DNA from: Methylobacter sp015476545
GTDB lineage: Bacteria; Pseudomonadota; Gammaproteobacteria; Methylococcales; Methylomonadaceae
Length of the DNA: 64,000 nt
Direction: 5' to 3'
NCBI RefSeq assembly: GCF_052162025.1
Contig: NZ_CP197401.1
Coordinates: 868,001 to 932,000 of the forward strand
Shown here: positions 8,431-15,992 of the stretch, piece after piece
How the letters are laid out: the number at the start of each line of letters is the position of its first letter
Numbering within the stretch: the first letter of the stretch is position 1
The notes under the pieces: model-generated
What the model saw: the letters and a program-made list of their open reading frames with translations, nothing else
What the model was told of the DNA's origin: nothing
The model's database searches: none
Position numbers and translations under genes: made by a program

Positions 8431-8574
8431 TTACTGTTCATAATGCATGACGTTGCTGGCAATAGCTGCGGATGCAAATAGTACGGTCGAAATAATAAAT
8501 TCGCCTGAAATAAAGCCAAGAATACCGCTGATGAAGATCAGGCCGATCAGAATATCTTTTTGAAAATTATTCAT
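8431..8574 (-). CDS. Small hydrophobic membrane protein, 47 residues
   Basis: This small frame runs from ATG 8574 to TAA 8431 and is preceded by a clear GAGG ribosome site about eight bases upstream. The product (MNNFQKDILIGLIFISGILG...) contains two hydrophobic stretches, about residues 9-22 and 26-41, and ends NVMHYEQ. It is probably an inner-membrane peptide. It converges with the His-rich gene and may share its terminator. I do not recognise a family. The good ribosome site, clean membrane-like composition and tidy position argue that it is real, but there is no homology evidence here. Confidence 0.55.
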   Translation of the reverse strand: MNNFQKDILIGLIFISGILGFISGEFIISTVLFASAAIASNVMHYEQ

Positions 8575-8937
8575 ATCAATATCCTCATGGTTTTAAATCT
8601 GTCGTTTGAATTGCAATTAAAACTATACGGATATTTCCTGTATTAACAATGCCTGAAAAATTAGATAACTTGTTTCTTTAATTGAAATAGTCGCTTGTTA
8701 ATCAAGAGCTTGTCATTCAAGTGGCGTCGTAATTGTCAGGCAATCATTACCTGAAGTACGGCAAGGACTAGCTTTGCTAAGATAGCGACAGTCGCATCGC
8801 CTTAGGCTTCTCCAGGTTTTCCACATTTAAATCAAACGATGGCAAAAGCAGAAGCTGAGAATCTGCTTTACATGCAGGAGTTTGTGTATTAAAAGATTCT
8901 CATAAACTTATTTTGCTCAATAGTGGGGAGTATGCAA
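8575..8937. other. Gene-free stretch upstream of the multicopper oxidase
   Basis: This 363-base region is A+T-rich and must contain the promoters of the 47-residue gene (minus) and of the oxidase (plus). I looked for a CueR/MerR-type dyad and for a convincing open frame and found neither; a 16-codon frame at 8839 is too short to support. Confidence 0.5.
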
Positions 8938-10584
8938 ATGCCAAGCATGATTAATATTCAACGCCGCAGATTGTTGAAATTTACTGGACTGACGGCTGCA
9001 ATGGCCGCAGCTTACCCGTTTTTATCATATGCGGAAGGCATGATAGGGATGGGCAATCAGGCATCAAGCGATTTTGATCCGGATGTGGAGATTGAATTAA
9101 AGCAGGAAGTTGTCGATATCCCAATTTTCAGAGGGTCTGAAACGCGGGTCTGGAAAGTTTTCGGCAAAGTCCTGAGAGGCCCTGAAACCGCTATAGTTAA
9201 TCATGCCGAGAGCTATATCGCGCCGACCATACAGTTGCAAAAAGGGCAGAAAGTCAGGATTATCCTGAAGAACAATTTGCCGGCACAATCCATTTTGCAC
9301 TGGCATGGTTTACATGTTCCTTCCAAAATGGACGGCAATCCCATGTATGCCATTAATCAGGGTCAGACATTCGTTTATGAGTTCAAAGTCCTGAATCGTG
9401 CCGGATTTTATTGGTACCACGCTCATACGCACGGCGTCACTGCCAAGCAGGTCTATTCGGGCCTGGCAGGGCTCTTTATCGTCAGTGATGAGGAAGAACA
9501 GGCTTTGGATCTGCCTAAGGGCGAATACGATGTGGCCCTGGCTATTCAGGACCGCACTTTCGATGACCAAAACCAGTTGTATTATAACAATCACATGATG
9601 CAGCGCATGCAAGGATTTCTGGGTAATCAGATCGTGGTCAATGGTCAGCCCGATTATGTCTTGCCGGTTGCCAGTCGGGCTTATCGTCTGAGATTGTTGA
9701 ACGGTTCCAACTCGCGTATTTATAAGCTGGCCTGGGATGACGGTACGCCTATAACCGTCATTGGTGTCGATGGCGGTCTGCTGGAGCACCCGGAACGTCG
9801 CGCCTATATCATGCTGGCCCCAGGCGAGCGGCGCGAGATTTGGATGGATTTTAGCGGTAAAGCGGTAGGGACCGAATTGACTTTGCGCAGTCTTTCGTTT
9901 GATGGCTCTATGTCCGGCGGCATGATGGGAGGCATGCATGGCGGTATGGGCATGGGCATGATGGGAAGAATGCGTGGCAGGATGATGGGAGGCATGCATG
10001 GCGGCATGATGTCCGGCGGCGACTTGCCTTTAGGCGGTGATTATGCCGTATTGAAGGTCAGGGTTTCCAAACAGGTACAGGCGCAGGACAAACTGCCTGA
10101 GCGCTTGTCCGCTATAAAACCATTGCGCTTGCAGGATGCGGCCAATGCCGACAGCCCTAGAAATATCCTGTTGTCCATGAGACATATGTCCGCTTTGCTG
10201 AATGGCCGCTCTTACGCAATGGATGATATTCGGGACGATGAGATTATTCCGGTTAATACCCTGCAGGCTATCGCATTCGATAATGGGTTTAGTGGTAGCA
10301 TGGGTATGGGCGGCATGATGATGTCAATGCCCCATCCCATGCATATGCATGGCGAGCAATTTCAGGTGCTGAAGCGTGAAATTGATCCGCGCTTTAGAGC
10401 GGGATATGAGACTGTCGAGGCGGGCTTTGTTGACAGCGGCTGGAAAGATACCATACTGGTCATGCCGGGGGAGAAGGTTACGGTTCTGAAGCCGTTCAAC
10501 GATTATAAGGGTGTGTTCATGTATCATTGCCATAATCTTGAGCATGAGGATATGGGCATGATGCGGGATTTCCTCGTTAAATAG
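8938..10584 (+). CDS. Multicopper oxidase, Tat-exported, Met-rich (CueO/CopA-like)
   Basis: The product is a three-domain multicopper oxidase that probably oxidises Cu(I) or a phenolic substrate in the periplasm with reduction of O2 to water. The N-terminus has a twin-arginine-type signal (INIQRRRLLKFTGLTAAMAAAYPF). The copper ligand motifs are all present: HWHG near residue 121, HAHTHG near 161, HPMHMHG, and the C-terminal HCHNLEHEDMGMM near 530, whose Met fits a type 1 copper axial ligand. A Met/Gly/His-rich insert (about residues 325-362) resembles the Cu(I)-binding loop of CueO. Several starts are possible; ATG 8938 has GGGGAG at proper spacing, giving 548 residues. The neighbouring His-rich protein and UspA suggest a metal-stress group. 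Confidence 0.9.
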   Translation: MPSMINIQRRRLLKFTGLTAAMAAAYPFLSYAEGMIGMGNQASSDFDPDVEIELKQEVVDIPIFRGSETRVWKVFGKVLRGPETAIVNHAESYIAPTIQLQKGQKVRIILKNNLPAQSILHWHGLHVPSKMDGNPMYAINQGQTFVYEFKVLNRAGFYWYHAHTHGVTAKQVYSGLAGLFIVSDEEEQALDLPKGEYDVALAIQDRTFDDQNQLYYNNHMMQRMQGFLGNQIVVNGQPDYVLPVASRAYRLRLLNGSNSRIYKLAWDDGTPITVIGVDGGLLEHPERRAYIMLAPGERREIWMDFSGKAVGTELTLRSLSFDGSMSGGMMGGMHGGMGMGMMGRMRGRMMGGMHGGMMSGGDLPLGGDYAVLKVRVSKQVQAQDKLPERLSAIKPLRLQDAANADSPRNILLSMRHMSALLNGRSYAMDDIRDDEIIPVNTLQAIAFDNGFSGSMGMGGMMMSMPHPMHMHGEQFQVLKREIDPRFRAGYETVEAGFVDSGWKDTILVMPGEKVTVLKPFNDYKGVFMYHCHNLEHEDMGMMRDFLVK

Positions 10585-10639
10585 GCTGATCGGCGATATT
10601 GGGCTTTTTGGACTGAATTTTAAAGAATCAGAGGCAGTC

Positions 10640-11101
10640 ATGGGTGATTACCAGCATATTTTATTGGCCGTGGATTATTCCGGGCATGACGGGACGGTAG
10701 CTCGAAAAGCCAGGGCATTGGCAAGAAAATACCGGGCCCGGTTGAGCATTATTCATGTGTTGGATAATATTCCCATGCCTGATATGCCTTATGGCACCGT
10801 GATCCTGCTGGATCAGGATTCTGGCTATGATTTGCTGGAGGCGGAGAAATCCCGCCTGATTCAAATAGCGGATGAGGCAGGCGTTGAGCAGGCTAACCGA
10901 TGGCTGGTCTGGGGCGTGCCTCATCAGGAGATCGTAGCGGCTGCCGAGCGCGAGAAAGCCGATCTTATTGTGCTGGGGTCGCACGGCCGGCATGGCCTGG
11001 CGTTGTTGTTGGGTTCAACGGCCAATAGTGTTCTGCATGAAGCCAATTGCGATGTCATGGCGGTGCGTCTGCAGGATAGTGAGTCCAAACGTTTTATTTA
11101 A
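10640..11101 (+). CDS. Universal stress protein, UspA family
   Basis: The 153-residue protein is a single Usp domain. It starts YQHILLAVDYSGHDGTVARKARALA and has the C-terminal nucleotide-binding signature GSHGRHGLALLLGSTANSV, matching G-2X-G-9X-G(S/T), so it should be an ATP-binding type. UspA-type proteins respond to stationary phase, oxidative and other stress. It begins 56 bases after the multicopper oxidase stop and could be in the same transcript; it ends 17 bases before dnaQ. A GAGGCAG stretch precedes the ATG. Confidence 0.92.
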   Translation: MGDYQHILLAVDYSGHDGTVARKARALARKYRARLSIIHVLDNIPMPDMPYGTVILLDQDSGYDLLEAEKSRLIQIADEAGVEQANRWLVWGVPHQEIVAAAEREKADLIVLGSHGRHGLALLLGSTANSVLHEANCDVMAVRLQDSESKRFI

Positions 11102-11117
11102 ATTTTGAAGAGTAGAA

Positions 11118-11840
11118 ATGACAAGGCCGAAAATCAGGCAAGTAGTCCTCGATACCGAAACCACGGGTCTTAATCCTCAGGAAGGGCACAGAATCATTGA
11201 AATCGGTTGCGTGGAGCTGGTCAATCGCCGGTTAACGCAGAACCGGTTTCATGTTTATATCAATCCCGACCGCATCATTGATCAGGGCGCCATCGAGGTG
11301 CATGGCATTACCAATGAATTTTTAGAGGATAAGCCGCGTTTTGAGGATATTTTTGAAGATTTTATCGCGTTTATCCGCGGCGCCGAGCTGATCATTCATA
11401 ATGCGCCGTTCGATGTCGGGTTTATCAATCATGAATTTTCGCTGCTCAATAACGGAACCGGCAGCGTCGCCGACTACAGCGAGGTGTTCGATACCCTGAC
11501 CTATGCCCGCAAGAAGCACCCAGGGCAGAGAAACAGCCTGGATGCGCTTTGTAAACGCTATGGTATCGATAACAGCCACCGCGATCTGCACGGCGCGTTG
11601 TTAGATGCCGAGATTCTGGCTGATGTATTCCTGGTCATGACCGGCGGTCAGTTTTCCTTGCTTGATGAAGATCTGGCGGAACAGGAAGAAGTTGGCATGA
11701 GCAAGGTGGTCAGTGCTTTGTCCGTTGACCGCCCCGCACTGAAAATTATTCGCTGTGATGAAGAAGAGCTGCAGGCGCATCAGCAGCGCCTGGAAGCTAT
11801 CGATAAAGCCAGCGGCGGCGCCTGTATCTGGAATCAGTAA
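11118..11840 (+). CDS. dnaQ: DNA polymerase III epsilon subunit (3'-5' proofreading exonuclease)
   Basis: DnaQ proofreads newly made DNA as part of the polymerase III core. The 240-residue sequence has ExoI VLDTETTGLN, ExoII IIHNAPFDVGFINHEF and ExoIII HRDLHGALLDAEILADVFL with the catalytic Asp and Glu residues and the general-base His. A C-terminal tail after residue 185 would carry the contact to the alpha subunit. It starts 17 bases after uspA and ends just before a strong terminator hairpin. Confidence 0.96.
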   Translation: MTRPKIRQVVLDTETTGLNPQEGHRIIEIGCVELVNRRLTQNRFHVYINPDRIIDQGAIEVHGITNEFLEDKPRFEDIFEDFIAFIRGAELIIHNAPFDVGFINHEFSLLNNGTGSVADYSEVFDTLTYARKKHPGQRNSLDALCKRYGIDNSHRDLHGALLDAEILADVFLVMTGGQFSLLDEDLAEQEEVGMSKVVSALSVDRPALKIIRCDEEELQAHQQRLEAIDKASGGACIWNQ

Positions 11841-11854
11841 GATTATGCGGGTCG

Positions 11855-11888
11855 AAGGGCGACCGGTTAGTCGCCCTTAGTGTTTTTT
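11855..11888 (+). terminator. Terminator between convergent dnaQ and DEAD-box helicase
   Basis: AAGGGCGAC (11855-11863) pairs with GTCGCCCTT (11870-11878) across a six-base loop, followed by a T-run at about 11883-11888. It serves dnaQ; the reverse direction has fewer Ts. Confidence 0.85.
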
Positions 11889-11889
11889 A

Positions 11890-13659
11890 TCAATCAGTGG
11901 CTTTTGACTTGGCGCGCTTGGATGTGGAACTCATCCGTTTTTTGCTTTTTGCCGCTTTTTTAGCGTCATCGTCCGTTTTTTCGGACCCCGGCCCAACTCT
12001 TGATATATTCAGCGGTTGGCCTACCACCCGAACTTTCTTCAGTTCCTGAAACAATGCCTTGGGCATGCCTGTGGGCAGTTCCACCATGCTGTAATCGTCT
12101 TCAATTTTAATGCGTGCGATATGCTCGCCGTCAAGGCCAGTTTCGTTGGCTATGGCGCCGACAATATTGCCGGGTTTTACACCGTGTTTGTGGCCGACTT
12201 CGATGCGGAACAATTCCATTTCGATGTCTGCGCTGCCGCGTCTTGATTTGCGCTCTCTTGGCGCCCGTTCTTCCTTGGATGATCGTTCCGATCTGGACGG
12301 CTTTTCTTCTCTGCTTTCTTTGGTCTTTTTAGGCGGCTGCATCAACAGTGGCGTATCGCCTTGCACCATTTTAGCCAGAGCGGCGGCTATTTCGAGCGCC
12401 GAGACGTTATGTTCCTGCTGGTATTGCTCCAGCAATTGGCTGAAAAAGCTGAGCTCTTCCGCCGCCAGCGTATCGGTAATATTCTGTTTGAAGCGGGCGA
12501 TGCGTTTGTTGTTGATGATTTCGGTCGAAGGCAGGCCCATCTCTTCAACTTTTTGCTTGGTCGCTTTTTCTATGTTGGCGAGCAGCTTTTTTTCCCGCGG
12601 CGCGATAAACAGAATGGCATCGCCGGTGCGTCCCGCGCGGCCGGTTCTGCCGATGCGGTGAACATAGGATTCGGTATCGTACGGGATGTCATAGTTGACG
12701 ACGTGCGTGATGCGATCTACGTCCAGGCCGCGAGCCGCCACGTCTGTAGCAATTAAAATGTCCAGTTTGCCGTTTTTCAGGTTGGCAATTGTACGTTCGC
12801 GCAGGGCCTGCGACATGTCGCCGTTGATGGCGGCGGCGGAAAAGCCGCGCGCCTCCAGTTTCTCGGCCAATTCAACGGTTGCGGTTTTGGTTCTGACGAA
12901 GATAATCATGCCGTCGAAGGTTTCGACTTCCAGGATGCGCGTCAACGCGTCCAGTTTGTGCACGCCGCTGACCATCCAGTAGCGTTGCCGTATGTTCTCA
13001 GCCGAGGTGGTCGTGACTTTGATGGTGACTTGGACCGGGTCAACCAGATATTCCTGCGCGATCTTGCGAATGGCCGGCGGCATGGTCGCCGAGAACAAGG
13101 CAATCTGCCGCTCTTCAGGGATCTCCCCAAGTATCCATTCCACGTCATCGATAAAGCCCATGCGCAGCATTTCGTCGGCCTCGTCAAGCACCAGATAACT
13201 TAAGCCGTCCAGTTTCAGCGTACCTTTGCGCATGTGGTCCATGACTCGGCCCGGCGTGCCGACTACGATATGGGCGCCGCGTTTGAGTTGGCGAAGCTGA
13301 GAGCTGTAATCCTGCCCGCCGTAAATGGGCAATACATGGAAGCCTTTCAAATGTGCGGCATAACGCTGAAATGCTTCCGCCACCTGGATGGCCAGTTCGC
13401 GTGTCGGCGCCAGCACCAGGACTTGCGGGTCTTTTTGCTTGAGATCCAGGCGTGACAGGATAGGCAGCGCGAAGGCTGCGGTTTTGCCGGTGCCTGTTTG
13501 CGCCTGGCCCAGTACGTCTCTGCCTGCCAGCAAATGCGGGATAGTTTGTGCCTGAATCGGCGAAGGTGTTTCATAACCGACATCATCCAGTGCGCGTAGC
13601 ACCGGTTCGCTCAGCGCTAAGTCACGGAAAGAGGGTAATGTTGAAACATCGTTGGACAT
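11890..13659 (-). CDS. deaD: ATP-dependent RNA helicase, DeaD/CsdA type
   Basis: DeaD unwinds structured RNA in ribosome assembly and cold adaptation. The 589-residue protein shows the Q motif (FRDLALSEPVLRALDDVGYETPSPIQAQTIP), Walker A AQTGTGKT, PTRELAIQ, GTPGRVMDHM, the DEAD box VLDEADEMLRMGF, SATMP and HRIGRTGRAGRTG. Residues from about 475 (SADIEMELFRIEVGHKHGVKPGNIVGAIANETGL) form the DbpA/CsdA RNA-binding domain, and the tail is rich in Lys and Ser. The region between (about 435-470) is a charged linker. Length fits E. coli DeaD (about 630). It is a stand-alone gene convergent with dnaQ. Confidence 0.94.
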   Translation of the reverse strand: MSNDVSTLPSFRDLALSEPVLRALDDVGYETPSPIQAQTIPHLLAGRDVLGQAQTGTGKTAAFALPILSRLDLKQKDPQVLVLAPTRELAIQVAEAFQRYAAHLKGFHVLPIYGGQDYSSQLRQLKRGAHIVVGTPGRVMDHMRKGTLKLDGLSYLVLDEADEMLRMGFIDDVEWILGEIPEERQIALFSATMPPAIRKIAQEYLVDPVQVTIKVTTTSAENIRQRYWMVSGVHKLDALTRILEVETFDGMIIFVRTKTATVELAEKLEARGFSAAAINGDMSQALRERTIANLKNGKLDILIATDVAARGLDVDRITHVVNYDIPYDTESYVHRIGRTGRAGRTGDAILFIAPREKKLLANIEKATKQKVEEMGLPSTEIINNKRIARFKQNITDTLAAEELSFFSQLLEQYQQEHNVSALEIAAALAKMVQGDTPLLMQPPKKTKESREEKPSRSERSSKEERAPRERKSRRGSADIEMELFRIEVGHKHGVKPGNIVGAIANETGLDGEHIARIKIEDDYSMVELPTGMPKALFQELKKVRVVGQPLNISRVGPGSEKTDDDAKKAAKSKKRMSSTSKRAKSKATD

Positions 13660-13776
13660 GGATTTACCTGTAGGAGCAAAGAAGGCGCGTGCGCGCTGAG
13701 AAATGTTTGTTTAACTGAACATTATACCGCATTATAGTGGTATTTGCATAAATTGATCGGAGCTTAAAGGACGGAT

Positions 13777-14220
13777 ATGAGAATTTGGGTGGATGCGGAC
13801 GCATGTCCTAATGTGATCAAGGATATCCTGTTTCGCGTGGCCGAACGCAGACAGCTTGCGCTTATTCTTGTCGCCAATCACTTTCTGGCTGTGCCACCGT
13901 CACGAGTGATTCGCTCGGTGCAGGTGCCGGGCGGCTTTGATGCGGCTGATCGTTATATAGTCCAGCACTTACAGGAAAGCGATCTGGTGATTACTGCCGA
14001 TATCCCGCTGGCTGCCGATGTCATAGCGAAAAATGCCCATGCCCTTAATCCGCGCGGCGAGCTTTATACCAAGAACAACATCAAAGATCGGCTAGCCATG
14101 CGCGATCTCATGGATGAGTTGCGCAGTGCCGGCCAAGTATCGGGAGGACCGGCGCCGTTCGGGCAGCGGGACAAGCAGGATTTTGCCAATGCCCTGGACA
14201 GATTTCTGGCTAAATATTGA
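13777..14220 (+). CDS. yaiI: YaiI/YqxD family protein (UPF0178, DUF188)
   Basis: The 147-residue protein belongs to the UPF0178/DUF188 family, which resembles PIN/NYN-type nucleases in fold; the role is unknown. It begins MRIWVDADACPNVIKDIL, a family hallmark with clustered Asp residues, then shows VPGGFDAADRYIVQHL, DLVITADIPLAADVI and the closing SGGPAPFGQRDKQDFANALDR. AAAGGACGG precedes the start. It is monocistronic, between the divergent deaD and dapA. Confidence 0.9.
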   Translation: MRIWVDADACPNVIKDILFRVAERRQLALILVANHFLAVPPSRVIRSVQVPGGFDAADRYIVQHLQESDLVITADIPLAADVIAKNAHALNPRGELYTKNNIKDRLAMRDLMDELRSAGQVSGGPAPFGQRDKQDFANALDRFLAKY

Positions 14221-14267
14221 AGTTGCAATGTAATTTGTGCTTACGGGCTGAGTTTTGCTTATTAGCT

Positions 14268-14276
14268 TGGTATAAT
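14268..14276 (+). promoter_or_regulatory. Extended -10 promoter of dapA
   Basis: TGGTATAAT is an extended -10 element with a perfect TATAAT hexamer at 14271-14276, some 43 bases before the dapA start. No good -35 hexamer lies at 16-18 bases, in keeping with an extended -10 promoter. Confidence 0.55.
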
Positions 14277-14318
14277 GGCGGCAATTTTGTAACAGTTTAA
14301 TTCTGATCGAGAGAATTC

Positions 14319-15194
14319 ATGATTCAAGGTAGTATCGTAGCTTTAGTAACGCCGATGGATGAAAGCGGTGCGGTAGACAGGGACAGTCTGAAAAAACTGG
14401 TGGAATATCATATTGAGCAAGGGACGGATGCGATCGTTGCAGTAGGTACGACAGGCGAGTCGGCGACGCTGGACGAAGATGAGCATTGTGAAGTCATCAA
14501 GCTGGTTGTCGATTATGCCGGCGGACGAATCCCCGTTATCGCCGGAACCGGTGCGAACGCGACCACTGAAGCTATTACCCTGACACGCCGGGCCCAGGAA
14601 GCCGGCGCCGATGCCTGTCTGCTCGTGACGCCTTATTACAATAAACCGACTCAGGAAGGTTTATATCTGCACCACAAAGCCATCGCCGAAGCCGTCGATA
14701 TTCCCCAGATTTTATACAACGTGCCGGGCCGCACAGCCTGCGATATGCTGCCTGAAACGGTGGGTCGTCTGTCCCATATCGGAAACATTGTCGGCGTTAA
14801 GGAAGCGACCGGCGATCTGTCCCGGGTTAAACAAATCCGCAATTTAACGGGAGATGATTTCGCCCTCTACAGCGGCGACGACGCGACCAGTCGTGAATTC
14901 TGCCTGCTGGGCGGCAACGGTACAATCACTGTGACGGGCAACGTGGCTCCCAAGCTGGTCCACGAGATGATTATGGCGGCGATTAAGGGCGATAGTGAAA
15001 CGGCTTCGGCAATTGACGCCAAGCTGGCGGGCTTGCATAAAGACCTGTTCATTCAATCCAATCCGATTCCGGTCAAATGGGCCGTTGCCGAAATGGGCTT
15101 GATGGGCAAAGGCATACGCCTGCCGCTGACCTGGCTGACCGAAGACTGTTTTGCCGCCGTACGCGAGGCGATGCGTCAGGCGGAAGTTATATAA
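14319..15194 (+). CDS. dapA: 4-hydroxy-tetrahydrodipicolinate synthase
   Basis: DapA condenses pyruvate with aspartate semialdehyde in the lysine and diaminopimelate pathway. The 291-residue protein begins MIQGSIVALVTPMDESGAVD and carries GTTGESATLDEDEH, the catalytic tyrosine region LLVTPYYNKPTQEGLYLHH, the Schiff-base lysine in IVGVKEATGDLSR and YSGDDATSREFCLLGG. bamC begins four bases after the stop, the same dapA-bamC arrangement as in E. coli and Pseudomonas, so the two are co-transcribed. Confidence 0.97.
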   Translation: MIQGSIVALVTPMDESGAVDRDSLKKLVEYHIEQGTDAIVAVGTTGESATLDEDEHCEVIKLVVDYAGGRIPVIAGTGANATTEAITLTRRAQEAGADACLLVTPYYNKPTQEGLYLHHKAIAEAVDIPQILYNVPGRTACDMLPETVGRLSHIGNIVGVKEATGDLSRVKQIRNLTGDDFALYSGDDATSREFCLLGGNGTITVTGNVAPKLVHEMIMAAIKGDSETASAIDAKLAGLHKDLFIQSNPIPVKWAVAEMGLMGKGIRLPLTWLTEDCFAAVREAMRQAEVI

Positions 15195-15198
15195 GCCC

Positions 15199-15858
15199 AT
15201 GATGAAATCCAGATTAGGCTCGCTCGTTGTTGTTGCGGCTGTGTTGGGCGGTGTGACGGCTTGCTCCACTATTCAAAGTTATTTTCCGGACAAGGAAAAA
15301 GATTATCAGTTTACCACGGAAATTCCGCCTCTGAAACTGCCGCCCGATCTGGACAAGAACGCAGCATTAAGCGTTCCTGCTGCGGATTCGGTTGAAGCGT
15401 CAGCGCCTGAACAGACTCAGACAACATCCGTTGAGCCTCCGGCGGAAGAAGAGGCCGAGACACCGCGCGTCATTCCGGTTGAACTGGTTAAATTCGAAAG
15501 CGGAGCGACCCGCTTACGCATCGGTGCACCGGTCTCAAGAGCCTGGCGCATGGTCGGCAAGGCGCTAAGCCGGAAGTCGGTGGAAGTCATTGAGCGCAAT
15601 CAGGAAGATGCGCTGTATCGTGTCCAGTATGATCCGGATGAACAGCCTGTAGAAGACGGATCGCTATGGGATGAGGTCGTTTTTATGTTCAAAGGCGTTC
15701 AGGCTAATGAGCAGGAATATATTCTCAAACTGGTAGCCAACAACCGGCATTCCGAAGTGGCTGTTCTGGATAAAGACCGGCAACCGATAACCGAAGGCCC
15801 GGGTTTGAAATTGTTGACCCTGTTGCAGGAAACTCTGACAGCCGATCAGTCTGAATAA
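15199..15858 (+). CDS. bamC: BamC (NlpB), lipoprotein of the outer-membrane protein assembly complex
   Basis: BamC is an accessory lipoprotein of the BAM complex. The preferred start is ATG 15199 (219 residues); the upstream alternative overlaps dapA and destroys the lipoprotein signal. The signal ends LGGVTAC, a good lipobox with the lipidated Cys near residue 22. After it comes the unstructured region with DYQFTTEIPPLKLPPDL, which in E. coli contacts BamD, then one helix-grip domain (about 110-215). The protein is shorter than E. coli BamC (344), and appears to lack the second helix-grip domain. Confidence 0.88.
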   Translation: MMKSRLGSLVVVAAVLGGVTACSTIQSYFPDKEKDYQFTTEIPPLKLPPDLDKNAALSVPAADSVEASAPEQTQTTSVEPPAEEEAETPRVIPVELVKFESGATRLRIGAPVSRAWRMVGKALSRKSVEVIERNQEDALYRVQYDPDEQPVEDGSLWDEVVFMFKGVQANEQEYILKLVANNRHSEVAVLDKDRQPITEGPGLKLLTLLQETLTADQSE

Positions 15859-15992
15859 GCCTCGATTGGCATTGCGCCGAGTGCATATGCGCAAAAAATT
15901 TGTCTATACAAAAGCTCCCAAGCGCACTTGCAAAGCCGGGCAGCTGGAGCCGCCCCAAAGATTATTTTTTTAATTCTTCACTCTTATTTCCT

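Noticed and set aside
8839..8892. A 16-codon frame upstream of the multicopper oxidase
   Set aside because: Too short and without a ribosome site; nothing suggests a leader peptide.
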